From Flavobacterium beibuense (lineage in GTDB: Bacteria > Bacteroidota > Bacteroidia > Flavobacteriales > Flavobacteriaceae): DNA of 64,000 nucleotides. The stretch spans positions 59,568 through 123,567 of the forward strand of contig NZ_JUIW01000012.1 of NCBI RefSeq assembly GCF_004151245.1. The letters are read 5' to 3'. Of this stretch, positions 36,475-45,727 are shown piece by piece (position 1 is the stretch's first letter; every line of letters begins with the position of its first letter). The notes under the pieces were generated by a model. The model saw only the letters and a list, made by a program, of their open reading frames with translations. It did no database searches and was not told the DNA's origin. The translations under genes were made by a program, and so were the position numbers.

Positions 36475-38247
36475 ATGCAATTTTTAAAAAATGTACTGGC
36501 TACCATTACAGGCCTATTCTTATTCTGCTTACTTTCATTCCTTTTCTTTATTATCATAGCTATTGCTGCTGGGGGAAGTAATGATGATGTTGTTACCGTT
36601 AAAGACAACTCTGTAATCGAACTTGACATTAAGGATGTACAAAACGATTATGCAGGAAAATTTTATAACGATAAACTATCTTTCCTAAACGACACGCCAC
36701 ATGATGGCCTTGTTGATGTGCTTAAAGCTATCGAGGCTGCAAAAACCGATGATAAAATTAAAGGTATAACCATAACCAACAGTACTTCAAGGTTAGGTAT
36801 TGCACAAAATAAAGCACTAAGGGATAAACTTGAGGACTTTAAAGCATCAGGTAAATTCATTGTGGCTTATTCTGACAACTTCAGCCAGTCAGACTATTAC
36901 CTTAACTCGGTTGCCGATACTATCTATATGAATCCTATCGCCGACCTTGATTTTAAAGGACTTTCTTCTGAAGTAATGTTTTACAAGGATTTTCAGGAAA
37001 AAACAGGCATCAAGATGGAGGTAATCCGTCATGGTAAATACAAAAGTGCCGTAGAGCCGTTTTTAAGCAACTCTATGAGTGAGGCCAACAGGGAGCAGAT
37101 TTCAGAACTGCTTAACTCTGTATGGACTTCTGTAGCTGATGATATTTCAAAAAGCAGGAACATCCCTGTAGACAGCCTTAACAGTATTGCCAATAACCTT
37201 TCGGCACGCACTGCTGAAATGGCTAAAGACAGAAAGCTTATTGACAAAATAGGTTATGAAGACGAGTTCCATGCCGGTATTAAGCATGCTCTAAAAGTTG
37301 CAAAAGACGAAGACTATAATTCGGTAAGCATACTTGACTATGTTCAGGCAAATTCTATTAAAGACCTGCTATCTGACGCTAAAGACGAGATTGCTGTGGT
37401 TTATGCTCAGGGTGAAATTAGAAGTGGCGACGGAGCACTTACCATTATTGCTGAAGGCGCAATGAGAAAAGCCCTGAAAGAAGCACGTGAAAACGAAGAT
37501 GTAAAAGCAGTGGTACTTAGGGTTAACTCTCCAGGAGGAAGCGCCCTTACTTCTGAACTTATATGGAGGGAAATTGAACTCACCAAGCAGGTAAAACCGG
37601 TAGTGGTATCTATGGGTAACTATGCTGCATCAGGAGGATATTACATTTCCTGCGGTGCTAACAGGATATTTGCAGAATCAGGTACCATAACAGGATCTAT
37701 AGGTGTATTCGGAATGCTTCCTAACCTTTCTCAGCTGTCTAACAATTTAGGTATACATACAGAAAAAGTAAGTACTCACGATAACTCGGCAGGGTACAGC
37801 CTTTTCACTCCGCTTGAAGATGAAACAAGAGCTATTATAACAGAAAGTGTAGAAAACATTTACACCACTTTTGTAAATCGTGTAGCTAAAGGAAGAAACA
37901 TGTCTTTTGAACAGGTAGATTCTATTGCCCAGGGACGTGTATGGGCAGGTACCGAAGCAGTTAAGAACGGACTTGTAGACGAAATAGGCGGCCTTGATGA
38001 TGCCATTGCCTATGCTGCAAAACTTGGTAAAACCGAAAGCTACAAAACAGTAAACTATCCTGAGTTTGAAATGACTTTTGATCAGTTTCTTGCAGGTAAA
38101 AGCGGACTTCCTTTTGCTCAGTCTAAAGAAGACATGATTAAAGAAGAAATTGGAGAAGAAAACTATATAATGTTAGAGCGTATAAGAAGGATAAATCAGC
38201 TACGCGGCAATCAGGTTATCCTTCCTTATGAAATAACGATACGATAA
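36475..38247 (+). CDS. sppA: Signal peptide peptidase SppA, 67 kDa type
   Basis: This 590-residue membrane-anchored serine protease cleaves remnant signal peptides. An N-terminal transmembrane helix (about residues 10-32) precedes two ClpP-like repeats. The catalytic pair is K190 in GKYKSAVEPFL and S386 in YAASGGYYIS, matching the Lys/Ser pair of E. coli SppA. The substrate groove motif GTITGSIGVFGMLPNL follows. Length is that of the long (E. coli-type) form. The gene starts about 165 bases after the folK fusion's start, on the opposite strand. Confidence 0.95.
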   Translation: MQFLKNVLATITGLFLFCLLSFLFFIIIAIAAGGSNDDVVTVKDNSVIELDIKDVQNDYAGKFYNDKLSFLNDTPHDGLVDVLKAIEAAKTDDKIKGITITNSTSRLGIAQNKALRDKLEDFKASGKFIVAYSDNFSQSDYYLNSVADTIYMNPIADLDFKGLSSEVMFYKDFQEKTGIKMEVIRHGKYKSAVEPFLSNSMSEANREQISELLNSVWTSVADDISKSRNIPVDSLNSIANNLSARTAEMAKDRKLIDKIGYEDEFHAGIKHALKVAKDEDYNSVSILDYVQANSIKDLLSDAKDEIAVVYAQGEIRSGDGALTIIAEGAMRKALKEARENEDVKAVVLRVNSPGGSALTSELIWREIELTKQVKPVVVSMGNYAASGGYYISCGANRIFAESGTITGSIGVFGMLPNLSQLSNNLGIHTEKVSTHDNSAGYSLFTPLEDETRAIITESVENIYTTFVNRVAKGRNMSFEQVDSIAQGRVWAGTEAVKNGLVDEIGGLDDAIAYAAKLGKTESYKTVNYPEFEMTFDQFLAGKSGLPFAQSKEDMIKEEIGEENYIMLERIRRINQLRGNQVILPYEITIR

Positions 38248-38298
38248 TAAGCGTTATAAATCTTTATTTGTATTTTTAAGGTCTCTAACTAAAAAATT

Positions 38299-40986
38299 AT
38301 GATCAAGAAAATTTTAAAATGGGCAGGTATTATCCTGCTCATCCTTATTATTGCACTGGTGAGTGCACCATTCCTTTTTAAAGGAAAAATAAAGTCGCTG
38401 GTACTTAAAACCATAAATGAGCAGGTTGATGCCACGGTAGCCTTTGAAGACGTTAGCCTTAGCCTCTTTAGGAACTTCCCTATGGCAAGTGTTTCGGTTG
38501 AGAAACTAAGCATTATCAACAAAGCCCCGTTTGAGGGAGACACCTTGGTTTATATGGGTAATATAGACCTTACCATGTCTGTTAAAGAACTTTTTAAAGG
38601 TGAGGGCGAGCCCATGAACCTTGAATCATTCTCTACCAAAGACGGTGTGGTAAACATCCTTATCAATAAAGATGGCATAGGCAACTTTGACATTGCCCTT
38701 AAAGATGAGGAAGACAAACCGGGCGATGACAGCGAAAGCAAACCATTTGCACTTAACATTCAGGATTATGCCGTAGAGAACCTACGCCTTAAATATTATG
38801 ACGAAAGCTCTAAAATGAAGCTGGTTATAGACAGCCTTTACCATGATGGAAAAGGAAACTTTGCCGCTTCTAAACTTGACCTTGACACCCATACTACAGC
38901 CAAACTTTCCTTTGATATGGATAAGACCAACTATATGAGGGATGTAGCATTAAAACTGGATGCGGTATTGGGTATAGACTTAGAGAACAGCATATATACT
39001 TTTAAAGAAAATAAGGCTTTTATCAATCAGTTGCCTTTAGAGTTTGACGGTAGTGTAGCACTTAAAGAAGAAGGCCAGCAGATTGACCTTACTTTTAAAA
39101 CGCCTACATCATCTTTCAAAAACTTCTTAGGCTTGGTTCCGGAAGCTTATTCCGGTAACCTGAGCACCGTAAAAACAGAAGGAGACTTTACTATTGACGG
39201 TAAAGTGAAAGGACTTAACGGAGAAAACAGCATCCCTACATTTAATGTAGCCATAGCTTCAAACAACGCTTCATTTAAATATCCTGATCTTCCTAAATCA
39301 GTGCAGAACATTGTTATTGACACTAAGATTATCAATGAGACAGGTATTTTAAACGATACTTATGTTAACCTTGACAAACTGTCTTTCAGGATAGACCAAG
39401 ACGTGTTTAACGCAAAGGCTACTATAAGGAACATTGTGGATAATGCCCTTGTGGATGCCGATCTTAATGGTACCATTAACCTGGCTAACGTAAGCAAGGC
39501 CTATCCTGTTCAGCTTGACACACCGCTTTCCGGCATCTTAAAAGCGAACCTTTCTACCAAGTTTGATATGCTTTCTGTAGAAAAAAGTGAGTATGAAAAA
39601 ATGCAGAATAATGGTAGCATGAGCCTTTCAGGATTTACATATTCCGGGGACGGGATGGCAAAACCTGTATCGATAAGCCAGGCAAGCATACAGTTTAACC
39701 CAAGCAGAATTACGCTTAGCGAGTTTAAGGCTAAAACAGGAGGTTCTGATATTTCCGTTACTGGTACGCTTGACAACTTCTACGGATTTATCTTTAAAGA
39801 CCAAACTCTTAAGGGTAATTTTGACATGAGCGCTAACCAACTGTTGGTTGCCGATTTCATGGCTCCTGAAGCTCCTGAAACAAAAGCGAAGACTGAAGAA
39901 GGAGAAGCTAAAACCGAAGCTAAACCTGCCGCAGCATCAGAAGCGGTTAAAATACCTGCTTTCCTTGACTGTACAATTACTGCAAGAGCAAATACAGTAG
40001 TATATGATAACCTTAACCTGAAAAACGTTTCGGGTAAAATGGTAATTAAAGATGAGGCTGTTGCCTTACAGAATGTAACCACTGATATATTTGGAGGTAA
40101 AATAGGGTTTAACGGAAATGTTTCAACTAAAGCTGCAACGCCTACTTTCAAGATGGACTTGACGCTTAGTGCTGTGGATATTGTTCAGTCGTTTACGCAG
40201 CTGGACATGCTTAAATCAATAGCGCCTATTGCCAATGTACTTACAGGTAAGTTAAACTCGACCATTAATGTATCGGGTAACCTGGACAGTAAGGAAATGA
40301 CACCAGACCTTAACAGTCTTACAGGTGATTTACTTGGACAGTTAATGAATACCAGCATTAAAGAGGAAAACTCTAAACTACTTACAGCTTTAGACAACAA
40401 CCTTAAATTTATAGACCTTAGTAAGGTTAACCTTGACAACCTAAAAACATATTTAAGTTTTGAAAACGGCAAGGTAAACATCAAGCCGTTTAATATCAAG
40501 TACCAGGACATTACAGTTCAGGTGGGTGGTCAGCATGGCTTTGACCAGTCTATTAACTACAATGTAGCTTTTGATGTTCCTGCAAAATACTTAGGAAGCG
40601 ATGTTAACAAACTGCTTAGCTCTTTAAACAGTACTGATGCAAGCAAGATAAGTGTTCCTGTAAATGCTAACATTACCGGTAGTTTTGACAACCCTAAAGT
40701 AAGTACAGACGTTTCTAAAGCTGTGACCGACCTTACACAGCAACTTGTAAAGCAGCAAACGGATAAGTACAAAAAAGAAGGAGAAGATAAGCTTAAGGAA
40801 ACTATTGGTGGCCTGTTAGGCGGTAATAAAAAAGAAGAGGATAAAACCTCAACAACTACCGACCAGACAAAAACAAACACCACTACCAATAACCAAACCC
40901 AGCAAACTGCTGAAGATAAAGCAAAAGAAGCCGGTAAGGATTTAATTAACGGCCTGTTTAAAAAGGATAAGAAAAAAGAGGAATAA
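38299..40986 (+). CDS. AsmA-like C-terminal-domain protein, envelope
   Basis: This 895-residue protein has an N-terminal membrane anchor (about residues 8-27) followed by long beta-rich AsmA-type repeats (for example VALKLDAVLGIDLENSIYTF and VSFDVPAKYLGS-like strands). Proteins of this family are thought to act in phospholipid or lipid transport between membranes. An inserted hinge near residues 529-551 (KAKTEEGEAKTEAKPAAA) and a Thr/Asn/Lys-rich tail (about 850-895) are low complexity. It follows sppA by 51 bases in the same direction and may share its transcript; a strong terminator follows. Confidence 0.82.
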   Translation: MIKKILKWAGIILLILIIALVSAPFLFKGKIKSLVLKTINEQVDATVAFEDVSLSLFRNFPMASVSVEKLSIINKAPFEGDTLVYMGNIDLTMSVKELFKGEGEPMNLESFSTKDGVVNILINKDGIGNFDIALKDEEDKPGDDSESKPFALNIQDYAVENLRLKYYDESSKMKLVIDSLYHDGKGNFAASKLDLDTHTTAKLSFDMDKTNYMRDVALKLDAVLGIDLENSIYTFKENKAFINQLPLEFDGSVALKEEGQQIDLTFKTPTSSFKNFLGLVPEAYSGNLSTVKTEGDFTIDGKVKGLNGENSIPTFNVAIASNNASFKYPDLPKSVQNIVIDTKIINETGILNDTYVNLDKLSFRIDQDVFNAKATIRNIVDNALVDADLNGTINLANVSKAYPVQLDTPLSGILKANLSTKFDMLSVEKSEYEKMQNNGSMSLSGFTYSGDGMAKPVSISQASIQFNPSRITLSEFKAKTGGSDISVTGTLDNFYGFIFKDQTLKGNFDMSANQLLVADFMAPEAPETKAKTEEGEAKTEAKPAAASEAVKIPAFLDCTITARANTVVYDNLNLKNVSGKMVIKDEAVALQNVTTDIFGGKIGFNGNVSTKAATPTFKMDLTLSAVDIVQSFTQLDMLKSIAPIANVLTGKLNSTINVSGNLDSKEMTPDLNSLTGDLLGQLMNTSIKEENSKLLTALDNNLKFIDLSKVNLDNLKTYLSFENGKVNIKPFNIKYQDITVQVGGQHGFDQSINYNVAFDVPAKYLGSDVNKLLSSLNSTDASKISVPVNANITGSFDNPKVSTDVSKAVTDLTQQLVKQQTDKYKKEGEDKLKETIGGLLGGNKKEEDKTSTTTDQTKTNTTTNNQTQQTAEDKAKEAGKDLINGLFKKDKKKEE

Positions 40987-40990
40987 TAAA

Positions 40991-41020
40991 AAAAGCCCCT
41001 GCTAAGCAGGGGCTTTTTTT
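40991..41020 (+). terminator. Terminator after the AsmA-like gene
   Basis: AAAAGCCCCTGC (40991-41002), loop TAA, GCAGGGGCTTTT (41006-41017), then T3. The A run on the left may also serve the DUF2797 gene on the other strand. Confidence 0.9.
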
Positions 41021-41034
41021 ATATAATAACTATA

Positions 41035-41829
41035 TTATACACTTATAATAACCTCAAAACCTTCATAAGACCTTACGTTAAATACGGTACCGTCTTCAAA
41101 CATAAGGTATTGCCCCTTTATACCTGTAAGCTTACCGCTGTAAGCAGGCGTTTTGGTAAGGTTAAGACTGTTTATCTTTTTAGGATATTCCAATACCGGA
41201 TACTCTAAAGTATAAAGTTTTTCAGGAGTAGTCTCAAAATACTCTTTTACCTCATCCGGCAGTAATGCATGCATCTCGTTTCTTCTGCCAATAAGATCAA
41301 TCTCCATAATATCATTAAGCAGCATTTTCTTCCAGTTTATCTTGTCAGAAAAATGGTCTTTTAGGGCAACCTCTGTAATACCTGCCAGATAACGGTTAGG
41401 CACCTCAATTAGAGGAATAGCCTGCGATGCTCCCTGGTCTATCCATCGTGTAGGCACCTGAGTTTTACGAGTAACCCCTACCTTCATATCACTTGCTGAA
41501 GCCAGATATACAATATGCGGCTGGAGCTGCACTTTCTTTTCATATTCCAAATCCCTGTCGGCAATACCCAAATGCGCCGTACTCAATTCAGGTCGCATAA
41601 TCCAGTCACCGGCATCAGGTATGCTGTAAAAGCAGTCGTAACAAAAACCCGTTCTGTATATTTTTTTCTTTTTACCACAGTTAAGACACTTAAAACCCTG
41701 AAAATTAATCTCAAGATCTCTGCCCAACAACTGATTCATATTCAAAAAACTATTCTCAAACACCAGATAATACTGTATCGGGGTGCCCTGTTCGGTTTGC
41801 ATTTTTGTTAGTACTCCTTCGTATTGCAT
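41035..41829 (-). CDS. DUF2797 family protein
   Basis: This 264-residue protein has the DUF2797 signature: a zinc-ribbon-like CLNCGKKKKIYRTGFCYDC (about residues 48-66), GDWIMRPELSTAHLG, IVYLASASDMKVGVTRKTQVPTRWIDQGAS and KDHFSDKINWKKML. The family is of unknown function, with a GIY-YIG-like part suggested by the VYLASASDMKVGVTR block. It is divergent from the GH3 gene, with only 41 bases between the starts. Confidence 0.82.
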   Translation of the reverse strand: MQYEGVLTKMQTEQGTPIQYYLVFENSFLNMNQLLGRDLEINFQGFKCLNCGKKKKIYRTGFCYDCFYSIPDAGDWIMRPELSTAHLGIADRDLEYEKKVQLQPHIVYLASASDMKVGVTRKTQVPTRWIDQGASQAIPLIEVPNRYLAGITEVALKDHFSDKINWKKMLLNDIMEIDLIGRRNEMHALLPDEVKEYFETTPEKLYTLEYPVLEYPKKINSLNLTKTPAYSGKLTGIKGQYLMFEDGTVFNVRSYEGFEVIISV

Positions 41830-41870
41830 GGAAAATTTAGTATTTTTATGGCATAAAGATACTATAAAAT

Positions 41871-43400
41871 ATGGCTTTGGCGATTATCAATTCGGTTGCT
41901 TCATGGATTTTGAAGAAGAGAATCCATCAGATAGAATTGTTCCTTAAGTACCCTAACGAGGTTCAGGAGGAACTGCTTCACAGCCTTTTAAGAAGTGCCG
42001 AGAACACCTCTTTTGGTAAAAAATATGATTTTTCGTCAGTAAGAAGCTATGCTACTTTTGCCGAGAGGATACCTATTTCCACATACGAAGATCTGGAGCC
42101 GCTTATTGAGCAGACCCGCCGTGGCGAGCAAAACGTTATCTGGTCTTCCCAAATTAAATGGTTTGCAAAATCCAGCGGTACCACCAATGCCAAAAGTAAG
42201 TTTATACCCGTTAGCGCCGAAGCATTGGAAGACTGCCATTACAAGGCTGCTAAAGACTTACTTTGCCTGTATCTTAACAACAATGAAGATGCCCAACTAT
42301 TTACCGGAAAAAGCCTGAGGCTTGGAGGCAGCAAGCAGCTTTATGAGGACAACAATACTTTTTTTGGTGACCTTTCTGCCATACTTATAGAAAACATGCC
42401 TATGTGGGCAGAATTCAGCAGCACACCAAGTAACAGGGTATCGCTAATGAGTGAATGGGAAAGCAAGCTTTCTGCCATTGTAAAGGAAACTGTAAACGAA
42501 AATGTTACCAGTTTTGCAGGTGTCCCTTCATGGATGCTTGTCCTTATGAACAGGATATTGGAGGAAACCGGAAAAGGAAACCTTCATGAGATATGGCCAA
42601 ATGTGGAAGTTTATTTTCACGGAGGCGTTAGCTTTGAACCTTACCGCGAACAATACAAAAAAATACTGCCTAAAAGTGAGTTTAGGTATTATGAAATATA
42701 CAATGCCTCTGAAGGTTTTTTTGCCATACAGGACACCAATGAGAGTGATGAGCTATTACTAATGCTTGACTATGGTATTTTCTACGAATTTATACCTATG
42801 GACAGTTTTGGCTCACCTAACCAGAAAGCAGTACGACTGGCAGATGTTGAGCTTAATAAAAACTATGCAGTACTTATTACTACCAATTCGGGATTATGGC
42901 GTTATCTTATTGGCGATACTATTCGCTTTACATCATTAAACCCGTACAGAATAAAAATAACCGGACGCACCAAACATCATATTAATGTATTTGGGGAAGA
43001 GCTGATGGTAGAAAATACCGACAGGGCGATAGCCAAAGCCTGCAAACTTACAGGAGCCGATGTTTGCGATTATACCGTAGCTCCTATTTTTATGGATGGC
43101 AAAGAAAAAGGTGCACACGAATGGATTATTGAATTTGACAAACATCCGGAAAACATAGAGCATTTTACTGAAGTTCTTGATAAATCATTACAGGAACTTA
43201 ACTCTGATTATGAAGCTAAGCGTTACAACAACATGACCTTAAATCCGCTGGTAATAAATGTGGCAAGGCCAAAATTATTTTACGACTGGCTTAAGGCCCA
43301 GGATAAACTGGGAGGTCAACATAAAATCCCGAGGCTTTCTAACGAAAGACATTACATGGAACAACTTAAGGCCATGCAGCCTGCCGACATAACCGCTTAA
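41871..43400 (+). CDS. GH3 auxin-responsive promoter family protein
   Basis: This 509-residue protein matches the GH3 family, the acyl-adenylate/amide synthetase group. It has WFAKSSGTTNAKSKFIPVS (nucleotide-binding loop, about residues 97-115), YFHGGVSFEPYREQYKKI, YNASEGFFAIQD (residues about 282-293), DYGIFYEFIPM, RYLIGDTIRFTS and ITGRTKHHINVFGEELM (about 362-378). Plant members join amino acids to hormones such as indole-acetate or jasmonate; bacterial ones are uncharacterised in most cases, and may act on other carboxylic acids. No hormone pathway neighbour is present. Length is standard. The reaction is known, the substrate is not. Confidence 0.9.
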   Translation: MALAIINSVASWILKKRIHQIELFLKYPNEVQEELLHSLLRSAENTSFGKKYDFSSVRSYATFAERIPISTYEDLEPLIEQTRRGEQNVIWSSQIKWFAKSSGTTNAKSKFIPVSAEALEDCHYKAAKDLLCLYLNNNEDAQLFTGKSLRLGGSKQLYEDNNTFFGDLSAILIENMPMWAEFSSTPSNRVSLMSEWESKLSAIVKETVNENVTSFAGVPSWMLVLMNRILEETGKGNLHEIWPNVEVYFHGGVSFEPYREQYKKILPKSEFRYYEIYNASEGFFAIQDTNESDELLLMLDYGIFYEFIPMDSFGSPNQKAVRLADVELNKNYAVLITTNSGLWRYLIGDTIRFTSLNPYRIKITGRTKHHINVFGEELMVENTDRAIAKACKLTGADVCDYTVAPIFMDGKEKGAHEWIIEFDKHPENIEHFTEVLDKSLQELNSDYEAKRYNNMTLNPLVINVARPKLFYDWLKAQDKLGGQHKIPRLSNERHYMEQLKAMQPADITA

Positions 43401-43440
43401 ACATTAACAGTTAAATTATTAGCCTTTTATATCAAGTTTT

Positions 43441-43448
43441 TATATTTG
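43441..43448 (+). promoter_or_regulatory. -7 promoter element for the 46-residue lipoprotein
   Basis: TATATTTG, 16 bases before the ATG at 43465. Confidence 0.45.
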
Positions 43449-43464
43449 TAAAAATTGAAAAGCT

Positions 43465-43605
43465 ATGAAAAGGATTTACTTACCACTATTAGGAACTGCT
43501 TTATTGCTTTTAACATCATGCGGACCAAAACGACTGGGGTGCGGCAAAAGATGGTGTGAGGCAACAAAATCTACAGAACAGGTTAACATCAAAAAAGATG
43601 CATAA
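43465..43605 (+). CDS. 46-residue lipoprotein with extra Cys pair
   Basis: This short gene encodes a signal peptide MKRIYLPLLGTALLLLTSC with lipobox LTSC (Cys 19). The mature part, CGPKRLGCGKRWC then EATKSTEQVNIKKDA, has two more cysteines and a basic cluster. It has its own -7 element upstream and a strong terminator downstream, which supports a real gene. No family is recognised. It may be a small envelope lipoprotein. Confidence 0.65.
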   Translation: MKRIYLPLLGTALLLLTSCGPKRLGCGKRWCEATKSTEQVNIKKDA

Positions 43606-43606
43606 T

Positions 43607-43637
43607 AAAAAAGGCTGCCATTCGGCAGCCTTTTTTA
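43607..43637. terminator. Bidirectional terminator, small lipoprotein gene and clpX
   Basis: GGCTGCC (43613-43619), loop ATTC, GGCAGCC (43624-43630), with A6 on the left and T6 on the right. Confidence 0.9.
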
Positions 43638-43654
43638 TTTATATCAGGCAACAA

Positions 43655-44887
43655 TTATGATGCTGCCTTAAGTCTTTTTAATAAAGTCTTATTAAGATGA
43701 TGTTCTACATACTCTTTATCAATATGCAGTTCTTTTTCATCAGATCCCGGGATTTCATACATCGCCTCGTTAAGGATGGCCTCGCATAGCGAACGTAGTC
43801 CCCTTGCACCCAACTTGTACTCTAAAGCTTTGTCTACAATGTAGTCTAATGCGTCATCACTTACCGATAATTCAACCTCATCCATAGCGAACAGCTTTCT
43901 GTACTGCTTGATAAGCGCATTTTTAGGCTCTGTAAGGATAGCTCTAAGCGTCTCCCTATCCAGAGGATCCATATGCGTTAAAACCGGCAGCCTTCCTATT
44001 ATTTCAGGTATAAGACCAAAGTCCTTTACATCTTTAGGAATAATGTACTGTAACAGGTTATCATTGTCAATATTATCGGCATTACGGGAAGTGCTGTAAC
44101 CTACAGCCTGCCTGTTAAGCCTTTTAGATATTACACGGTCTATACCATCAAAAGCACCTCCGGCAATAAATAGGATATCCTGTGTATTCACCTCGATAAA
44201 CTTCTGGTCAGGGTGTTTTCTTCCACCTTTAGGCGGAACGTTAACCACAGTGCCCTCAAGCAACTTTAATAATGCCTGTTGTACCCCTTCTCCCGAAACA
44301 TCACGTGTAATGGACGGATTATCGCTCTTACGGGCAATTTTATCTATCTCGTCAATAAATACGATTCCTTTTTCTGCTTTTTTAACGTCATAGTCGGCAG
44401 CCTGAAGTAAACGGGTAAGTATACTTTCCACATCTTCCCCCACATAACCTGCTTCTGTAAGCACGGTAGCGTCTACAATAGTTAAGGGCACATTAAGCAT
44501 TCTGGCAATGGTTTTAGCCACAAGGGTCTTACCTGTACCGGTTTGCCCTACCATAAGAATGTTACTTTTCTCGATTTCAACACCCTCATCGTCCTGCTTT
44601 TGCATTAGCCTTTTATAGTGGTTGTATACCGCTACAGACAGCACTTTTTTAGTTTGGTCCTGCCCTATTACATACTGATCAAGAAATGCCCTTATTTCCT
44701 TTGGTCTTTTAAGCTCAAGCTCAGCAGAAAGCGATGCAGAACCGCTTTGTCTTAGCTCTTCAAGCACTATACCATGAGCCTGCTCAATACAGCGATCGCA
44801 AATATGTGCATTGATCCCTGCAATAAGTAAATTGGTCTCAGGCTTTTTTCTGCCGCAAAAAGAACATTCTAATACTTCTTTAGCCAT
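43655..44887 (-). CDS. clpX: ATP-dependent Clp protease ATP-binding subunit ClpX
   Basis: This 410-residue AAA+ unfoldase feeds substrates to ClpP. An N-terminal zinc-binding domain (CSFCGRKK...CDRC, residues about 8-36) precedes the ATPase, with Walker [13 protein letters not shown] (about 114-125), Walker [14 protein letters not shown], the pore loop GYVGEDV, sensor 2 [10 protein letters not shown], and the IGF-like loop region for ClpP binding. It lies downstream of clpP in the same direction, with a -7 element between them, so the two can be expressed separately as well as together. Confidence 0.97.
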   Translation of the reverse strand: MAKEVLECSFCGRKKPETNLLIAGINAHICDRCIEQAHGIVLEELRQSGSASLSAELELKRPKEIRAFLDQYVIGQDQTKKVLSVAVYNHYKRLMQKQDDEGVEIEKSNILMVGQTGTGKTLVAKTIARMLNVPLTIVDATVLTEAGYVGEDVESILTRLLQAADYDVKKAEKGIVFIDEIDKIARKSDNPSITRDVSGEGVQQALLKLLEGTVVNVPPKGGRKHPDQKFIEVNTQDILFIAGGAFDGIDRVISKRLNRQAVGYSTSRNADNIDNDNLLQYIIPKDVKDFGLIPEIIGRLPVLTHMDPLDRETLRAILTEPKNALIKQYRKLFAMDEVELSVSDDALDYIVDKALEYKLGARGLRSLCEAILNEAMYEIPGSDEKELHIDKEYVEHHLNKTLLKRLKAAS

Positions 44888-44940
44888 ATAATTTTATAAT
44901 GTTTTAATAGCCAGAGACATTGCCCCGGCCAAATAAAACG

Positions 44941-44948
44941 CAAAGATA
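44941..44948 (-). promoter_or_regulatory. -7 promoter element for clpX
   Basis: The minus strand reads TATCTTTG, an exact TAnnTTTG match, between clpP and clpX and 54 bases before the clpX ATG. Confidence 0.5.
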
Positions 44949-44964
44949 CGATTTTTATTCTGTT

Positions 44965-45645
44965 TTACTCCCTAACAAGTACTTCGTCTATCATACCATA
45001 CTCTTTAGCCTCTGTAGCTTTCATCCAGTAATCACGCTCACTGTCTTTGTAAACTTTGTCATAATCCTGTTTAGAGTGCTTAGCTATTATATGATATAAC
45101 TCCTCTTTTAGTTTTAACATTTCACGAAGATTGATCTCCATATCGGTAGCGACACCCTGTGCTCCTCCCGATGGCTGGTGAATCATAATTCTTGAATGCG
45201 GAAGTGCCGAACGCTTACCGTCTGCACCTGCGCAAAGTAACACTGCTCCCATAGAAGCTGCCATACCTGTACAGATAGTAGCTACATCAGGCCTGATGTA
45301 CTGCATGGTATCATACATACCTAAACCTGCATATACGCTACCTCCCGGAGAATTAATATAGATTTGAATATCCTTAGAAGCATCTGTACTTTCAAGGAAC
45401 AACAACTGAGCCTGTACAATATTTGCAATCTGGTCGTCTATACCGGTACCTAAAAAGATGATCCTGTCCATCATCAAACGTGAAAATACGTCAAGCTGGG
45501 CAACATTCATCTGGCGCTCTTCCATAATATACGGAGTCATGCCCATTGGGGTTACACGGTTAACTAATTTATCATAATATAGATTGTTTATGCCATGATG
45601 TTTTGTGGCATATTTTTTAAACTCTTTACCGAAATTCATAGTCAT
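44965..45645 (-). CDS. clpP: ATP-dependent Clp protease proteolytic subunit ClpP
   Basis: This 226-residue serine protease subunit forms the ClpXP chamber with the neighbouring ClpX. S131 in GMAASMGAVLL, H156 in RIMIHQPSGG and an aspartate near 205 in DSERDYWM form the triad; the handle helix and YINSPGGSVYAG oxyanion loop are intact. The start is taken as the ATG at 45645 (MTMNFGKEF); an upstream TTG at 45669 would lie inside the terminator tail. A leader of about 15-20 residues ahead of PYIMEERQ is probably processed. A -7 element sits at 45702-45709. Confidence 0.96.
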   Translation of the reverse strand: MTMNFGKEFKKYATKHHGINNLYYDKLVNRVTPMGMTPYIMEERQMNVAQLDVFSRLMMDRIIFLGTGIDDQIANIVQAQLLFLESTDASKDIQIYINSPGGSVYAGLGMYDTMQYIRPDVATICTGMAASMGAVLLCAGADGKRSALPHSRIMIHQPSGGAQGVATDMEINLREMLKLKEELYHIIAKHSKQDYDKVYKDSERDYWMKATEAKEYGMIDEVLVRE

Positions 45646-45670
45646 TTTTGGATTTAAAATATTCGACAAT

Positions 45671-45700
45671 AAAAAAGCGTCAGGATATAAATCCTGACGC
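45671..45700 (-). terminator. Terminator after trigger factor gene, in front of clpP
   Basis: On the minus strand GCGTCAGGAT and ATCCTGACGC form a perfect 10-bp stem (45677-45700) with loop TTAT, followed by T6. Confidence 0.9.
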
Positions 45701-45701
45701 T

Positions 45702-45709
45702 CAAATATA
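45702..45709 (-). promoter_or_regulatory. -7 promoter element for clpP, touching the tig terminator
   Basis: The minus strand reads TATATTTG. It ends two bases before the hairpin arm, so a transcript starting about seven bases later would lack part of the arm and escape the terminator. Confidence 0.5.
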
Positions 45710-45727
45710 CTTATTTTTTACGAGAAA

